Notes: generated from the letters alone by a model not told the origin. Shown: positions 1 through 11,980, numbered from the stretch's first letter. The stretch is DNA of 64,000 nucleotides from an uncultured Desulfuromonas sp. (GCF_963678835.1 NZ_OY787469.1:1674001-1738000); one strand, 5' to 3'. Program-made: numbers and translations.

Positions 1-178
1 TTCGGCGTTCGGCGTAACGGAATCTGGCAGCCGTGAGAAATGAAGCGGTCAAGCGGGATTGTGCTCTCTTGTGACCAAAGCACTGTCCGTGAGGGTGCAA
101 TGGCATCCGGGCCCTGGTTGGAGTGGTGGCGTGCAGATGTGTTTTTAACGGTATTCTTTTCGTGGAGCAGGAAAATTC

Positions 179-2230
179 ATGAAACGATGGCGAGAGTGGA
201 TCATTGCGGGATGGTGTGTTCTGGTTGTGGCCGTTGGCTCGTCGGTCGCCGCAGAAGCGGTGGAATCCTCAATGGTAACATTGACGGACGATGAAAAAGC
301 CTGGCTGGCCGAGCATCCGACCATCCTGCTTGCCCCGGATCCCGATTTTGCCCCGGTGGAATTCTTTGATCACCAGGGGGTGTATTGTGGTATTGCCGCA
401 GACTTTGTCGCGGTGATTGAGCGGCGCCTGGGATTCCACTTTCAGCGCGTGCGGCGCGACAACTGGCCGCAGATTCTTGACGGTATCCGCGACAAACAAC
501 TGGATATGCTTGGTGCTGTGGCACAGACACCGCAGCGGCGTGACTATCTGGAATTTACCGAGCCCTTTCTTCAGTTCCCAGGGGTGATCGTCGCCCATCA
601 ATCCGTGACTGAAACCTATACTCTGGCTGATCTACGCGGTAAAACCGTTGCCCTGGTTGAAGGCTATACCGGGCATGAACTTCTGATACGTGATTATCCT
701 GAGATCGTGCTTGATGTGGTGCCGGATACGGCTACCGGCCTACGCAAGGTTGCTTTTGGGCGGGTCGATGTGTTTGTCGGTAACCTGGGAACGGCAGCCT
801 ATGCCCTGGCGCGGGAGGGGATCACCAATCTCCATGTGGTGGGTGAAACCGGCGAGATCTACCGCTGGGCATTTGCCGTGCGTAAAGACTGGCCGCAACT
901 GCGATCCATCTTGCAAAAAGCTCTCGATAGTATTGATGCTCAGCAGCGGCAGGCCTTGATCCGTTCCTGGGTGCAGCCATTGCCGCAGGACCATTCGATC
1001 AGCCGTCGGATGTGGTTGGGGGTGGCCGCCCTGGCGATGGGCGCACTGGTTGTTATGGCCTGGGTGTTTGCCTGGAACCGCCTGCTCAAGCGTCAGGTCC
1101 TGCAACGCACCGCACAGTTGCAGCGTGCTCTGTCTGACGCTGAGATCAGCCGCGACAATGTGGATGCCATTCTCAAGTCCGTGGCGGATGGCCTGATTGT
1201 CGCCAATCGGGACAACCGGGTCATTCTGATGAATCGCGCTGCGGAACAGTTATTGGGAACCAGCCTTGATCAAGCCTATCTGCAGGCCATTGATACGGTG
1301 CTGGCTTCTCCGGAATCCAGTCGCTACCTGTCGCGGGTGTTCGAGCAGGGTGATGATTGCGGCGCCGTGGAATGGGTGGTGGAAGGGGTTGGCGAACAAC
1401 AGGGACGCACCATTCAGGCGCGGACTGCTGTGGTGCAAGCTCAGCACGGCAAGCGCAGTCGTACCATCACCATTGTTCGCGATGTTACCCGCGAGCGAGA
1501 GCTTGACCGGATGAAAAATGAATTTATCAGCACCGCAGCCCATGAGTTGCGCACTCCGTTGACTGCCGTGATGGGCTACACCGAATTGTTGCTTCATCCG
1601 GAAGAATTCAATGTCATCGACCCCAAGGAACAGCACCGGGTGTTGACAACCATTTATGAAAAAGCCTGTCGCCTCGAAGGGATTGTCGCTGATCTGCTTG
1701 ATTTAAGCCGTGTTCACTCCGGGTGCTTGATTGCTTTGTCTCGGACCTCCTGTGATATCAACAGTCTGTTGTGCCGTGCCGTGGGCGGCTATCAATACCG
1801 TCAGGATTTTACCGTGGCCCTCGAACTCGACAGCGAGGAGATGGTGCTGTGGGCGGATGAAAAAAAACTTGAGCAGGTGATGGATAACCTGCTCAGCAAC
1901 GCCGTGAAGTTTTGTGCGGAGTCGTGTCAGGTTTTCGTTCGTGGTCACCGTGACGATGATTTCTATGTCATTGAGGTTGAGGACCATGGCATCGGTATGA
2001 CGCCGAAGCAGGTGGAACGGATCTTTGATAAGTTCTATCGGGTGGATTCATCCGATACCGCACCAGGCGGTCTGGGGCTGGGGATGTCGATCGTTAAGAA
2101 TATCATCGAAGCCCATGGCGGCATCATTGAGGTCCAGAGCGTGCCGGGGCAGGGGACCTGTGTGAGCGTACGTCTTCCTGTTGAAGCAACTGCAGGGGCG
2201 GGGTGTCCGGAGGCTGTGGCACAGGATTGA
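179..2230 (+). CDS. Sensor histidine kinase with periplasmic SBP_bac_3-like domain and PAS domain
   Basis: This is a membrane sensor kinase of 683 residues. A signal peptide covers residues 1-25, a bacterial solute-binding (SBP_bac_3) domain about 40-265, a TM segment about 278-300, a PAS-like region about 325-430, then HisKA with the phospho-acceptor in AHELRTPL (His455), an N box (DNLLSNAVKF) and G boxes (DHGIGM, GGLGLGMSIV). By family knowledge the periplasmic domain binds a small ligand and controls autophosphorylation. No receiver domain or response regulator is adjacent, so the partner is unknown; it could lie left of the window. The start is supported by a GGAGCAGG-like site about 8 bases upstream. 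Confidence 0.9.
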   Translation: MKRWREWIIAGWCVLVVAVGSSVAAEAVESSMVTLTDDEKAWLAEHPTILLAPDPDFAPVEFFDHQGVYCGIAADFVAVIERRLGFHFQRVRRDNWPQILDGIRDKQLDMLGAVAQTPQRRDYLEFTEPFLQFPGVIVAHQSVTETYTLADLRGKTVALVEGYTGHELLIRDYPEIVLDVVPDTATGLRKVAFGRVDVFVGNLGTAAYALAREGITNLHVVGETGEIYRWAFAVRKDWPQLRSILQKALDSIDAQQRQALIRSWVQPLPQDHSISRRMWLGVAALAMGALVVMAWVFAWNRLLKRQVLQRTAQLQRALSDAEISRDNVDAILKSVADGLIVANRDNRVILMNRAAEQLLGTSLDQAYLQAIDTVLASPESSRYLSRVFEQGDDCGAVEWVVEGVGEQQGRTIQARTAVVQAQHGKRSRTITIVRDVTRERELDRMKNEFISTAAHELRTPLTAVMGYTELLLHPEEFNVIDPKEQHRVLTTIYEKACRLEGIVADLLDLSRVHSGCLIALSRTSCDINSLLCRAVGGYQYRQDFTVALELDSEEMVLWADEKKLEQVMDNLLSNAVKFCAESCQVFVRGHRDDDFYVIEVEDHGIGMTPKQVERIFDKFYRVDSSDTAPGGLGLGMSIVKNIIEAHGGIIEVQSVPGQGTCVSVRLPVEATAGAGCPEAVAQD

Positions 2231-2238
2231 ATGCGGCA

Positions 2239-2271
2239 TAAAAAATGGGCAGCTTCGTTTGAAGCTACCCA
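2239..2271 (-). terminator. Probable intrinsic terminator of typA
   Basis: The arms TGGGCAGCTTC and GAAGCTACCCA form an 11-bp stem with one mismatch around a GTTT loop. On the minus strand the hairpin is followed by six T, as expected downstream of typA. It also lies just after the kinase stop on the plus strand, but there the T tract is missing. Confidence 0.6.
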
Positions 2272-2287
2272 TTCAACATCTTGCTGA

Positions 2288-2370
2288 CAAAATCAAGCAC
2301 TTGAAAACCCGTTTTTGATTTTGGGCACCCGTTCAGGGACTCCACAGGCTGTTTTTCAACCGCCTGTCAG
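2288..2370. repeat. Diverged copy of dispersed CAGGCTGTT repeat (family 2)
   Basis: This stretch between the kinase and typA aligns base by base with 27034-27117: a CACTTGAA block, TTGATTTT, GCCCGT, then CTCCACAGGCTGTTTTT and a CCGCCTG end. It is a diverged copy of the repeat best seen at 26960-27112. Confidence 0.65.
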
Positions 2371-2375
2371 GTCGA

Positions 2376-4184
2376 TTATTTCTTTTTCTCAGATTTCTTT
2401 CGCTCGTTCGCATCGAGAATTTTCTTTCTCAGTCGGATCGATCCCGGCGTGACTTCCACCAGTTCATCGTCGGCAATGTATTCCAATGCCTGTTCCAGCG
2501 TAAGAATGTTCGGCGGTGTCAGGCGAATGGCGTCGTCGCTGCCCGAGGCCCGGACATTGGTGAGCTTCTTGCCTTTGTTGGCATTGACCACCAGGTCGTT
2601 TTCCTTGGCGTGCTGGCCGATGATCATGCCCTCATACACCTTGGTTCCCGGGGCAACAAACAAGATGCCGCGGTCCTGCAGGTTGAACAGTGAGTAGGCC
2701 ACGGTTTCCCCGGCGTCCATGGCAATCAGGACCCCGTTTTTACGGCTGTCGATTTCCCCTTTGTAGGGGGCGTATTCAACAAAGCTGTGTGACATGGTTC
2801 CGGTGCCGCGGGTGTCGGTCATGAACTCAGTGCGAAAGCCGATCAGGCCGCGCGCCGGGATATTGAATTCGAGGCGGTTGGTGCCGTCCATCTGCTTCAT
2901 CGACGCCAGTTCGGCCTTGCGGCGACCGAGCTTTTCGATCACGGTGCCTTGAAACTCTTCGGGTACGTCAATGCACAGATACTCGAGTGGTTCAAGACGC
3001 TGGCCGTTTTCCTCTTTGAAGATAACCTCCGGTTTGGATACAGCCAATTCAAAGCCTTCGCGGCGCATGTTTTCAATCAGAATCGACAGGTGCAGCTCAC
3101 CGCGTCCAGACACCTTAAAGGTATCGGTATTGTCGGTTTCCTCAACACGCAATGAGACGTTGGTGCGCAGCTCTTTCTGGAGACGCTCGAAAATATTGCG
3201 AGAGGTCACGTACTTGCCCTCGTTGCCGGCAAACGGTGAGCTGTTGACAATGAAGTTCATCGACAGCGTCGGCTCGTCAATATTGACGTAAGGCAGAGGC
3301 TGAGGATCGTCGACACTGGCCAGAGATTCGCTGATGCTGATCTCTTCAAATCCGGCAATGGTGACAATGTCACCGGCGCTGGCCTGTTCAATGCTCACCT
3401 GCTGCAGCCCCTGATAACCGATCAGTTTTGAAATACGGCCCCGTTTGATGTTGCCGTCCTTGTCAATGCGAGCGACGGTATCGCCTTCTTTGATCTGACC
3501 GTTGAAAATTTTACCGGTGGCAATGCGGCCGATGTAATCATTGTAGTCAATACTGGTGACCAGAAATTGAAACGGTGCTTCCGGGTTGCCTTCCGGGGCG
3601 GGAACATTCTGCTTGATGGTATCAAACAACGGCTCCAGGTCCATATTGTCATCACCCGGCTCAAAACGGGCATAACCGCTTTTGGCACTGGCATAAACAA
3701 TGGGGAATTCCAGCTGGTCTTCGTTGGCATCGAGTTCGCAAAACAGATCGAACACCATGTCCACAACCTCTTCCGGGCGGGCGCCGGGACGATCGATCTT
3801 GTTGATTACGACGATCGGCTTGAGGCCGAGGTCGAGGGATTTTTTCAGCACAAAACGGGTTTGCGGCATGGGGCCGTCAAACGCATCGACCAGCAGCAGA
3901 ACCGAGTCGACCATTTTTAACACCCGCTCCACTTCGCCACCGAAGTCGGCGTGGCCTGGAGTGTCAACGACGTTGATTTTGACGCCGTTATGCTCGATGG
4001 ACAGGTTTTTAGAAAGAATGGTGATGCCACGCTCTTTTTCAAGATCGTTGCTGTCCATGATCCTTTCAGTAATCACCTGATTGGAGCGAAATACTCCCGA
4101 TTGATGAAGCATGGCATCGACTAAGGTTGTCTTTCCATGGTCGACGTGGGCAATAATAGCGATGTTTCTGATCTCGGCGCTCAT
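2376..4184 (-). CDS. typA: Ribosome-associated translational GTPase TypA/BipA
   Basis: This is a translation-factor GTPase of the EF-G superfamily that binds ribosomes and helps 50S assembly and stress adaptation. The protein has 602 residues, the usual length. The G1 motif AHVDHGKT is at about residues 10-17, G3 is DTPGHADF and G4 is NKID, followed by the EF-Tu domain 2, EF-G domain V and the TypA-specific C-terminal domain with a lysine-rich tail. The start at 4184 is chosen over an upstream in-frame ATG at 4229 because AAGGAG lies 7 bases before it and the family begins close to the G1 motif. It is a single gene between convergent and divergent neighbours. Confidence 0.96.
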   Translation of the reverse strand: MSAEIRNIAIIAHVDHGKTTLVDAMLHQSGVFRSNQVITERIMDSNDLEKERGITILSKNLSIEHNGVKINVVDTPGHADFGGEVERVLKMVDSVLLLVDAFDGPMPQTRFVLKKSLDLGLKPIVVINKIDRPGARPEEVVDMVFDLFCELDANEDQLEFPIVYASAKSGYARFEPGDDNMDLEPLFDTIKQNVPAPEGNPEAPFQFLVTSIDYNDYIGRIATGKIFNGQIKEGDTVARIDKDGNIKRGRISKLIGYQGLQQVSIEQASAGDIVTIAGFEEISISESLASVDDPQPLPYVNIDEPTLSMNFIVNSSPFAGNEGKYVTSRNIFERLQKELRTNVSLRVEETDNTDTFKVSGRGELHLSILIENMRREGFELAVSKPEVIFKEENGQRLEPLEYLCIDVPEEFQGTVIEKLGRRKAELASMKQMDGTNRLEFNIPARGLIGFRTEFMTDTRGTGTMSHSFVEYAPYKGEIDSRKNGVLIAMDAGETVAYSLFNLQDRGILFVAPGTKVYEGMIIGQHAKENDLVVNANKGKKLTNVRASGSDDAIRLTPPNILTLEQALEYIADDELVEVTPGSIRLRKKILDANERKKSEKKK

Positions 4185-4361
4185 GCGGTGTATCTCCTTA
4201 AACGGCGTAAATAGGCAAAACCGCGCCACAATACACTAAGCCTAGCTGCAATACCATTAAAAAATGGTTTCAACCGTGTAAGATTGGCGGTTGCAGGGCG
4301 CGGATCGTCAGATTACACTGCCTGTTTGCAGATAAAACATCCATGCCTTGTGAGGTTTCCT

Positions 4362-5546
4362 ATGGTTAAACATTTCGTTGTCTGGATGCTCGTCATGTTG
4401 GCTGTAACAGCGTGTATGCCCCAACCCCTTCGTCCCTGGCAGAAAGAAAACGTCACAACAGTGGTGCAGGTCAAACGTGCCGGGGCGGATGCGGCGCGCT
4501 ATCTGGTTCAGAAGCATGGTGGCCGGTTAAACGATGAAACGATTCAAAACTATCTCGACAGTTTGGTTCGTCGTCTGGCGACCTATAAAGGGTATCAGAA
4601 GCAGGACTGGCAGGTGCAGGTGGTCAATGATCCAGCCTGCGAGCTGCTGGCGGTTCCGGGGGAGACCGTGTTGGTCTACCGCGGGTTTCTTGCTGCGGTC
4701 AACTCGGAACAGGAACTGGCCGCCGTGCTGGGGCATGCGATGGCGCACCTTGCTCTCGACCATCTGGCGCGTACCGCCACTGAAGAGGCTTTTAAACGGC
4801 CGATCACAACCACGTCCAGCGACGACAGCACGGTGATTCGTGGTCAACAACTGGCGGATTATATCTTACAGCACCATTATTCATTTGAAGAGGAAACACA
4901 GGCGCAGGCTTTCTGGCAGCAGCAGGTTGGCCCGATGGGACAGGCTGCTGTTTTAAGTGCTGCACTGTGCCGAGACGGCTGGATAGAGCGCCACCCCAAT
5001 GGCAGCTCTGCCGTGCTGCCGGTTTTGCCACCTCCGGCAGAGCCCTTGCCTGCTGTTTCCTTTGGTGACATGCACAACGTGCTCATGGCTCTGGTGCCGG
5101 GTTATGCCGTCTTTGAACAGGGGGTGGAACAGGAACGTCTGGAGCATTTTCCCCAGGCCATAGGCCTGTATCTGCAGGCAGCGACCCAGACTCCGGATCA
5201 GAGCCGGATTCTCACCGGATTGGGGCTGGCCTATCTTAAGGTTGGCGAGCTGAACAGCGCCAAGCATCATTTGCAGCGCGCTGTGCGTTTGGATGGCGGC
5301 TATTACCGCAGTCGTCTGGGGCTGGGTTATGTTGCACTGCAACTTGAGGAGTTTGGGCTGGCAGAAAAAGAGTTGCGTGCAAGCCAGGCGCTTTTGCCGA
5401 CCGTGCAGGGTAGTTATCTGTTGGCGGAACTGTATCAACGCCAGGGCGACTGGCAACAAGCTGAACCGCTGTTCCAACAGGTTGTCGATGGCGATCCCCA
5501 TGGCCGATTGGGCAAGGCCGCACGTCGGGCCTTGCAGCAGCGTTAA
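4362..5546 (+). CDS. M48-like lipoprotein with TPR repeats and degenerate HAMAH zinc motif
   Basis: This 394-residue protein has a lipoprotein signal (MLVMLAVTAC, lipid Cys at residue 18). It then has an M48-type peptidase region with the usual motif context (ELAAVLGHAMAHLALDH, residues about 118-134), and about four TPR-like repeats from residue 240 to the end. M48 enzymes of the BepA/LoiP type are periplasmic HExxH metalloproteases for outer-membrane protein quality control. Here the catalytic glutamate is alanine (HAMAH, codon GCG), so proteolysis is unlikely and a chaperone or scaffold role is inferred. The start at 4362 is preferred over 4284 because it gives the signal peptide and has a GAGG-like site. 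A PH-like membrane gene follows after 35 bases. Confidence 0.8.
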   Translation: MVKHFVVWMLVMLAVTACMPQPLRPWQKENVTTVVQVKRAGADAARYLVQKHGGRLNDETIQNYLDSLVRRLATYKGYQKQDWQVQVVNDPACELLAVPGETVLVYRGFLAAVNSEQELAAVLGHAMAHLALDHLARTATEEAFKRPITTTSSDDSTVIRGQQLADYILQHHYSFEEETQAQAFWQQQVGPMGQAAVLSAALCRDGWIERHPNGSSAVLPVLPPPAEPLPAVSFGDMHNVLMALVPGYAVFEQGVEQERLEHFPQAIGLYLQAATQTPDQSRILTGLGLAYLKVGELNSAKHHLQRAVRLDGGYYRSRLGLGYVALQLEEFGLAEKELRASQALLPTVQGSYLLAELYQRQGDWQQAEPLFQQVVDGDPHGRLGKAARRALQQR

Positions 5547-5581
5547 TAAGGCGATTAGCGCATCGCTAATATGGAGAGAAC

Positions 5582-6106
5582 ATGAATTGGGATATCTGGT
5601 TAAACGAACATGAAACCGTGCAATGGCAGGGGCGTCCGGCACCGCGCTGTTTTACGTTTCGCCACTGGCAAAAATCTCTATTTGGTTTGGTGGTGTTGCT
5701 GGTGGCGCTGTGGTGGCAATGGGTCGGTATCGGTCTGATGGGTGAACAGCAGCAATGGGTCTGGTCCGTGGTGCCGGTGCCGTTTGTCCTGATTGGGCTG
5801 TGGTTGTCCGTTGGCCGCCTGGTGGCGGCGCGACGTGAATGGGAGCAGGTGTTTTATGCCCTCACGGACCAACGGTTGCTGGTGCAATGTGGATTGGGGC
5901 GTGCCCGATTGATTGAGCTGCCTTGTGAACAGTTGAGCTATGCACGTCTGACACTGCTGGGAGAACAACTTGGTCATCTGTCTGTTGAAGCCGGGGCTCG
6001 CCGTTTGACCCTGTCCTGTCTTGAACATCCCGATACGCTGTACCGTCTGGTTGAAGCTCAGATTGCTGCCAATCAGCAGGCGAGCGAACAAACCAACGCT
6101 CTGTAA
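5582..6106 (+). CDS. Small membrane protein, PH-domain-like (bPH_2 type)
   Basis: This 174-residue protein begins with a short cytoplasmic segment of the form LNEHETVQWQGRP. It has two TM helices at about residues 33-50 and 58-78, then a soluble beta-rich region with the pattern YALTDQRLLVQ at about 94-104. The same layout is known in bacterial membrane PH-domain proteins of unknown role. It lies 35 bases after the M48-like gene and has a GGAGAGAAC ribosome site, so the two are probably cotranscribed. Function is not known; assignment to bPH_2 is by pattern only. Confidence 0.65.
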   Translation: MNWDIWLNEHETVQWQGRPAPRCFTFRHWQKSLFGLVVLLVALWWQWVGIGLMGEQQQWVWSVVPVPFVLIGLWLSVGRLVAARREWEQVFYALTDQRLLVQCGLGRARLIELPCEQLSYARLTLLGEQLGHLSVEAGARRLTLSCLEHPDTLYRLVEAQIAANQQASEQTNAL

Positions 6107-6218
6107 GACGAAAAACAGACAAGACGCCCCTTTTAATGTTGACTTTTCTGGATGCATCTGGTTGTATCGGACAATTTTCGTACCACCACCCCTCATTGCA
6201 GGTTCTAAACGCTAAACG

Positions 6219-7547
6219 ATGTCAAAATCATTCTACCTTGAAACCTTTGGCTGTCAGATGAATGTTGTCGATTCCGAGTGGATCGTCAACCTGCTTGGTC
6301 AGATCGACTACCACCCGGTGGATACCCCGCAAAAAGCGGATCTGATCCTTCTCAACACCTGCTCAGTGCGTGACAAGGCCGAGCGTAAGGTGTATGGCCA
6401 TCTGAGCCACTTCAAACCGCTTAAAGATCAACGTCCTGATCTGATCCTCGCGGTGGGTGGTTGTGTCGCCCAGCAGGAGGGGGAGCAGCTGCTCAAAAAA
6501 GTTCCTTATCTCGATATTGTGTTCGGAACGCATAATGTTCATAAACTTCCGGAATTGATCTTTGAAGTAGAACAAGGCCGGGGACGCCAGTGTGAAACGA
6601 CCCACTATGAAGGAGCGAAGCGCCTCGATCAATTTCCCCAGCGCGCCGCTGAAAACGCGATCTGCCGTTTTGTAACGGTCATGCAGGGCTGTGATAACTT
6701 CTGTTCCTACTGTGTCGTGCCCTATGTGCGCGGTCGCGAGGTGAGTCGTCCCAGTGGTGACATCCTTGACGAAGTTTGCAGCCTGGTCGATCAGGGCGTG
6801 CGTGAGGTGACTCTGCTGGGCCAGAATGTCAACTCCTACGGTCAGAAGGGCAGCGGAGACATGAGTTTTCCCGAGCTGCTCCAGCGGGTGCATGACATTG
6901 ACGGGCTTGAGCGGATCCGTTTTACCTCGTCACACCCCAAAGATCTCAGTGATGACCTGATCGCCAGTTTTGCCTCATTGGATAAGTTGTGCAAGCACAT
7001 GCATCTGGCGCTGCAGAGTGGCTCCAACCGCATTCTTGAGTTGATGAATCGCGGCTACAGCCGTGAACAGTATCTGGAGCGGGTGACACGTCTCAAGCAG
7101 GCCTGTCCTGAAATTCGTATGACCACGGATCTGATTGTCGGTTTTCCCGGTGAGCAGCAAGCGGATTTTGAGCAGACTCTCGATATGCTTGAGCAGGTGC
7201 GTTTCGCTGATGCTTTTTCATTTCTTTATTCCCGTCGTCCCCAGACCAAAGCGCTGGAGATGGCGGATCCGGTTTCGGCCGAGGAAAAACAGCGCTGGTT
7301 TGAGCGGATGCTTAAGATGCAGGAGCAGATCAGCGCGCAGATCTGGCAGCAGGATTGCAACACTGTTCAGCCGGTCCTGGTCGAAGGTGTCAGTCGCCAC
7401 GGTCAGGGACAGGTGTTCGGGCGCAACCAGTGGAACCGTATCGTCAATTTTGACGGGCCGCAATCCCTGATCGGCCGGCAGGTGGCCGTGCGCATTGAAG
7501 ACAGTTTGCGTAATTCACACCGTGGAGTTCTGGTTGAGCAACCATAA
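6219..7547 (+). CDS. miaB: tRNA-2-methylthio-N6-dimethylallyladenosine synthase MiaB
   Basis: This radical-SAM methylthiotransferase adds the 2-methylthio group to i6A37 of tRNAs reading UNN codons. The 442-residue protein has the N-terminal UPF0004 domain with ETFGCQMN and two later cysteines (LLNTCSVRD, GGCVAQQ) for the auxiliary 4Fe-4S cluster. The radical-SAM motif CDNFCSYC lies at about residues 158-165, and a C-terminal TRAM domain follows. Length and domain order match MiaB rather than MtaB or RimO. An M42 peptidase gene follows after 38 bases, probably in the same transcript. The ribosome site before the ATG is weak. Confidence 0.96.
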   Translation: MSKSFYLETFGCQMNVVDSEWIVNLLGQIDYHPVDTPQKADLILLNTCSVRDKAERKVYGHLSHFKPLKDQRPDLILAVGGCVAQQEGEQLLKKVPYLDIVFGTHNVHKLPELIFEVEQGRGRQCETTHYEGAKRLDQFPQRAAENAICRFVTVMQGCDNFCSYCVVPYVRGREVSRPSGDILDEVCSLVDQGVREVTLLGQNVNSYGQKGSGDMSFPELLQRVHDIDGLERIRFTSSHPKDLSDDLIASFASLDKLCKHMHLALQSGSNRILELMNRGYSREQYLERVTRLKQACPEIRMTTDLIVGFPGEQQADFEQTLDMLEQVRFADAFSFLYSRRPQTKALEMADPVSAEEKQRWFERMLKMQEQISAQIWQQDCNTVQPVLVEGVSRHGQGQVFGRNQWNRIVNFDGPQSLIGRQVAVRIEDSLRNSHRGVLVEQP

Positions 7548-7585
7548 AATAGTCTGAATTCATTTAAAAAAGGGGGAATCACTAC

Positions 7586-8656
7586 ATGGAACAGCACCAT
7601 TACGATTTACTCAAGGAAATGTCGCAAACCCCCAGTCCTTCGGGTTTTGAGCAACCGATCCAGCGCGTTGTCCGGCGCGTGCAGACCGGTGTGGCCGATG
7701 AGGTGCGCACCGATGTGATGGGCAACGTGATCTCCCGCCTTGATGGTCAGGGCGACAACCGTCCAAAGGTGATGCTGGCCGGTCATTGTGACGAGATCGG
7801 ATTCATGATCAAGTACATTGACGAGGAAGGTTTCATCTACTTTGCCCCCATCGGCGGGGTGGATGCCCACCTGGTGCCGGGACAGCGAGTGCATATCCAT
7901 AGCGCGAATGGCCCGATTCTCGGTGTGGTTGGCAAAAAACCGATCCACCTCATGGACCCCAAAGACCGCGAGACCGTGGTTAAATTCAAAGATCAATTTA
8001 TCGATATCGGTTGCGCCAGCCGCGAAGAAGCTCTGGAGCTGGTGGCCATGGGTGACCCGATGACGTTTGTTCCCAGCATGGAGCGCTTGCAGGGGGACTT
8101 GGTGACCTCGCGGGCGTTTGATGACAAAATGGGGGCGTTTATCGTCACCCGGGTGTTGCAGGAAGTGAAGCGACGCGGCCCGGCTTCGGTCGACCTTTAC
8201 AGTGTGACGACAGTCCAGGAAGAGATCGGTTTACGCGGTGCTTCAGCGAGTGTCTACGGCGTCAATCCCGATGTCGGTATTGCCGTGGATGTCGGTTTCT
8301 CCAGTGACTTCCCCGGACTTAACAAAACGGAACTCGGTGATCTGCGTGTTGGCAAGGGGCCGATCATCGCCCGTGGCGCCAACATCAACCCGGTATTATT
8401 CAATCTACTCGTTGCCACGGCCCAAGAGGAAAACATTCCCTATCAGGTGGTAGGCATGCCGCGTGCCACCGGCACCGACGCCAATGTGATGCAACTGAGC
8501 CGCGGCGGTGTTGCCGCCGCGTTGATCAGTGTACCGTTGCGCTACATGCATTCTCCGGTAGAGGTGTTGTCTCTGGCCGATCTGGAGGCGACCATCGCCT
8601 TACTGGCCGCTGTGGTCTATAAAATTGATAACGCCGGGATGTTTATCCCCCAATAA
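7586..8656 (+). CDS. M42 family metallopeptidase (glutamyl aminopeptidase/endoglucanase-like)
   Basis: This 356-residue dinuclear-metal aminopeptidase has metal-ligand and catalytic motifs in family order: AGHCDEIG (His), RAFDDKMG (Asp), TVQEEIGLRGA (catalytic Glu and metal Glu), VDVGFSSD (Asp position) and YMHSPVEV (final His). M42 enzymes form large tetrahedral particles and trim peptides from the N terminus; some are misnamed endoglucanases. A GGGGGAATC site precedes the ATG. It lies 38 bases after miaB and ends before a small hairpin and the guaB promoter. Substrate preference cannot be read from the sequence. Confidence 0.92.
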   Translation: MEQHHYDLLKEMSQTPSPSGFEQPIQRVVRRVQTGVADEVRTDVMGNVISRLDGQGDNRPKVMLAGHCDEIGFMIKYIDEEGFIYFAPIGGVDAHLVPGQRVHIHSANGPILGVVGKKPIHLMDPKDRETVVKFKDQFIDIGCASREEALELVAMGDPMTFVPSMERLQGDLVTSRAFDDKMGAFIVTRVLQEVKRRGPASVDLYSVTTVQEEIGLRGASASVYGVNPDVGIAVDVGFSSDFPGLNKTELGDLRVGKGPIIARGANINPVLFNLLVATAQEENIPYQVVGMPRATGTDANVMQLSRGGVAAALISVPLRYMHSPVEVLSLADLEATIALLAAVVYKIDNAGMFIPQ

Positions 8657-8676
8657 GTTCCGTTTTGTTTGCTCTA

Positions 8677-8694
8677 GCGGCTGTTTTCAGCCGC
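8677..8694 (+). terminator. Weak terminator-like hairpin after the M42 peptidase
   Basis: A perfect 7-bp stem GCGGCTG/CAGCCGC with a TTTT loop lies 20 bases after the stop. It is followed by GTTAAATTT rather than a clear T tract, so termination may be partial. Confidence 0.4.
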
Positions 8695-8699
8695 GTTAA

Positions 8700-10271
<1,572 letters not shown>

Positions 10272-10294
10272 CGGCGGCATCCATACGATATGCC

Positions 10295-10328
10295 GGAAGC
10301 CCGTAGCTCTTACGGGCTTCCGTGTTTT
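10295..10328 (+). terminator. Hairpin with T tract between guaB and guaA
   Basis: The arms GGAAGCCCGTA and TACGGGCTTCC (11 bp, perfect) surround a 5-base loop and are followed by GTGTTTTTA. It could attenuate or terminate guaB transcription ahead of guaA, so guaA may have its own promoter or be reached by readthrough. Confidence 0.6.
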
Positions 10329-10393
10329 TACGATCTGATCGACCGGCACCTCCGGTCGTTGCACGCGATTTACTCTCGCTGGAGAACTCACTG

Positions 10394-11953
10394 ATGGCCG
10401 ACCTGCATAGCGAAAAAATTCTTATTCTCGATTTTGGTTCCCAATACACTCAACTCATCGCTCGCCGTGTGCGCGAAGCTCATGTCTATTGTGAACTCCA
10501 TCCCTATGATATGGATCTCGAAGCGATACGTGCTTTTCAACCCAACGGTATCATTCTGTCCGGTGGGCCGAAATCCGTGTACGACGACGGTGCACCGGCT
10601 GTGGAAGAGGCGCTGTTTGAACTCGGGGTTCCGGTGTTGGGCATCTGCTACGGCATGCAATTGCTTAACCGTCACTTTGGTGGTCATGTCGTGCCCGCCG
10701 GTAAACGTGAATACGGCCATGCTGATCTGCTCAGTCAGGGGCAACCCGGCCCGTTGTTTGACGGTTTTTTTGTTGACGGCAAAAGCCCGGTATGGATGAG
10801 TCATGGTGACCATGTTGAGCAGGTCGCTGACGGTTTTGATATTATTGCGGCGACGGATAACGCGCCGGTGTGTGGTATCCAGAATGTCGAGCGCAACCTC
10901 TATGGGGTGCAGTTTCACCCTGAAGTCAATCATACGCCGCGTGGCGAGGTGCTGATCGACACCTTCGTTCGTAAAATCTGTGGTTGCAGCGGACAATGGA
11001 CGCCGGGGCAGATTATTGAAGATGCCGTGGCCCGCATTCGTGAACAAGTGGGCACCGACAAGGTGATTCTTGGTCTGTCCGGTGGGGTCGACTCCTCGGT
11101 GGCGGCAGCCCTGATTCATCGCGCCATTGGCGATCAGCTCACCTGCGTGTTTGTCGATAACGGCCTGTTGCGCCTCAACGAGGGCGATCAGGTGATGAGT
11201 ACCTTTGCTCAAAATCTCGGCGTCAAAGTGATCCGCGTTGATGCTGAGGATCGTTTTCTTACCGCCCTGGCCGGTGAGACCGACCCGGAGAAAAAGCGCA
11301 AAATTATCGGTGGTCTGTTTGTCGATATTTTCGAAGAGGAATCCAACAAGCTCACCGATGCCAAGTGGCTGGCGCAGGGGACGATCTATCCCGACGTCAT
11401 CGAATCCGCCGGTGCTAAAACCGGCAAGGCCCACAATATCAAGAGCCATCACAATGTTGGCGGTCTGCCCGATTACATGAAGCTGCAACTGCTTGAGCCA
11501 TTGCGTGAGCTGTTTAAGGACGAAGTGCGCACCGTGGGCGAAGAACTCGGATTGCCGCATCAGATGGTGTGGCGCCATCCGTTCCCCGGTCCCGGCCTTG
11601 GTGTGCGCATTCTCGGTGAAATCAAAAAGGAGTATGCCGACATCCTGCGCCAGGCCGATGCCATCTATATTGAAGAACTGTACCGCAGCGGCCATTACGA
11701 AAAGATCAGCCAGGCCTTTGCTGTGTTCCTGCCGGTCAAAAGTGTTGGCGTCATGGGCGATGGCCGCACTTACGAATATGTCGTCGCGTTGCGGGCCGTT
11801 GAAACCAAGGACTTTATGACGGCCGGTTGGTATCCGATGCCCTATGCCGATCTGGCGCGCATCAGCAGCCGGATCATCAATGAAGTCAAGGGGATCAATC
11901 GGGTGACTTACGATATCTCCAGCAAGCCGCCGGCAACGATTGAGTGGGAATAG
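10394..11953 (+). CDS. guaA: GMP synthase (glutamine-hydrolysing) GuaA
   Basis: GuaA makes GMP from XMP using ATP and glutamine. The 519-residue protein has an N-terminal class I glutamine amidotransferase domain with nucleophile motif GICYGMQL and the later HPE triad part (QFHPEVNH). It then has the ATP pyrophosphatase domain with the P-loop [11 protein letters not shown] and the C-terminal dimerisation domain ending PPATIEWE. The start at 10394 (after GGAG) is preferred over 10322, which lies within the upstream hairpin. A strong terminator follows. Confidence 0.98.
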   Translation: MADLHSEKILILDFGSQYTQLIARRVREAHVYCELHPYDMDLEAIRAFQPNGIILSGGPKSVYDDGAPAVEEALFELGVPVLGICYGMQLLNRHFGGHVVPAGKREYGHADLLSQGQPGPLFDGFFVDGKSPVWMSHGDHVEQVADGFDIIAATDNAPVCGIQNVERNLYGVQFHPEVNHTPRGEVLIDTFVRKICGCSGQWTPGQIIEDAVARIREQVGTDKVILGLSGGVDSSVAAALIHRAIGDQLTCVFVDNGLLRLNEGDQVMSTFAQNLGVKVIRVDAEDRFLTALAGETDPEKKRKIIGGLFVDIFEEESNKLTDAKWLAQGTIYPDVIESAGAKTGKAHNIKSHHNVGGLPDYMKLQLLEPLRELFKDEVRTVGEELGLPHQMVWRHPFPGPGLGVRILGEIKKEYADILRQADAIYIEELYRSGHYEKISQAFAVFLPVKSVGVMGDGRTYEYVVALRAVETKDFMTAGWYPMPYADLARISSRIINEVKGINRVTYDISSKPPATIEWE

Positions 11954-11980
11954 GCAGACCTGTCATGTGATATTAAAAAA

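Noticed and set aside
40..294. Open frame of 84 codons at the left edge
   Set aside because: It overlaps the histidine kinase start in another frame, has no ribosome site and no recognisable content.
10388..11695. 435-codon minus-strand frame opposite guaA
   Set aside because: It is a long shadow of guaA; guaA is certain, and the minus frame has no family pattern.
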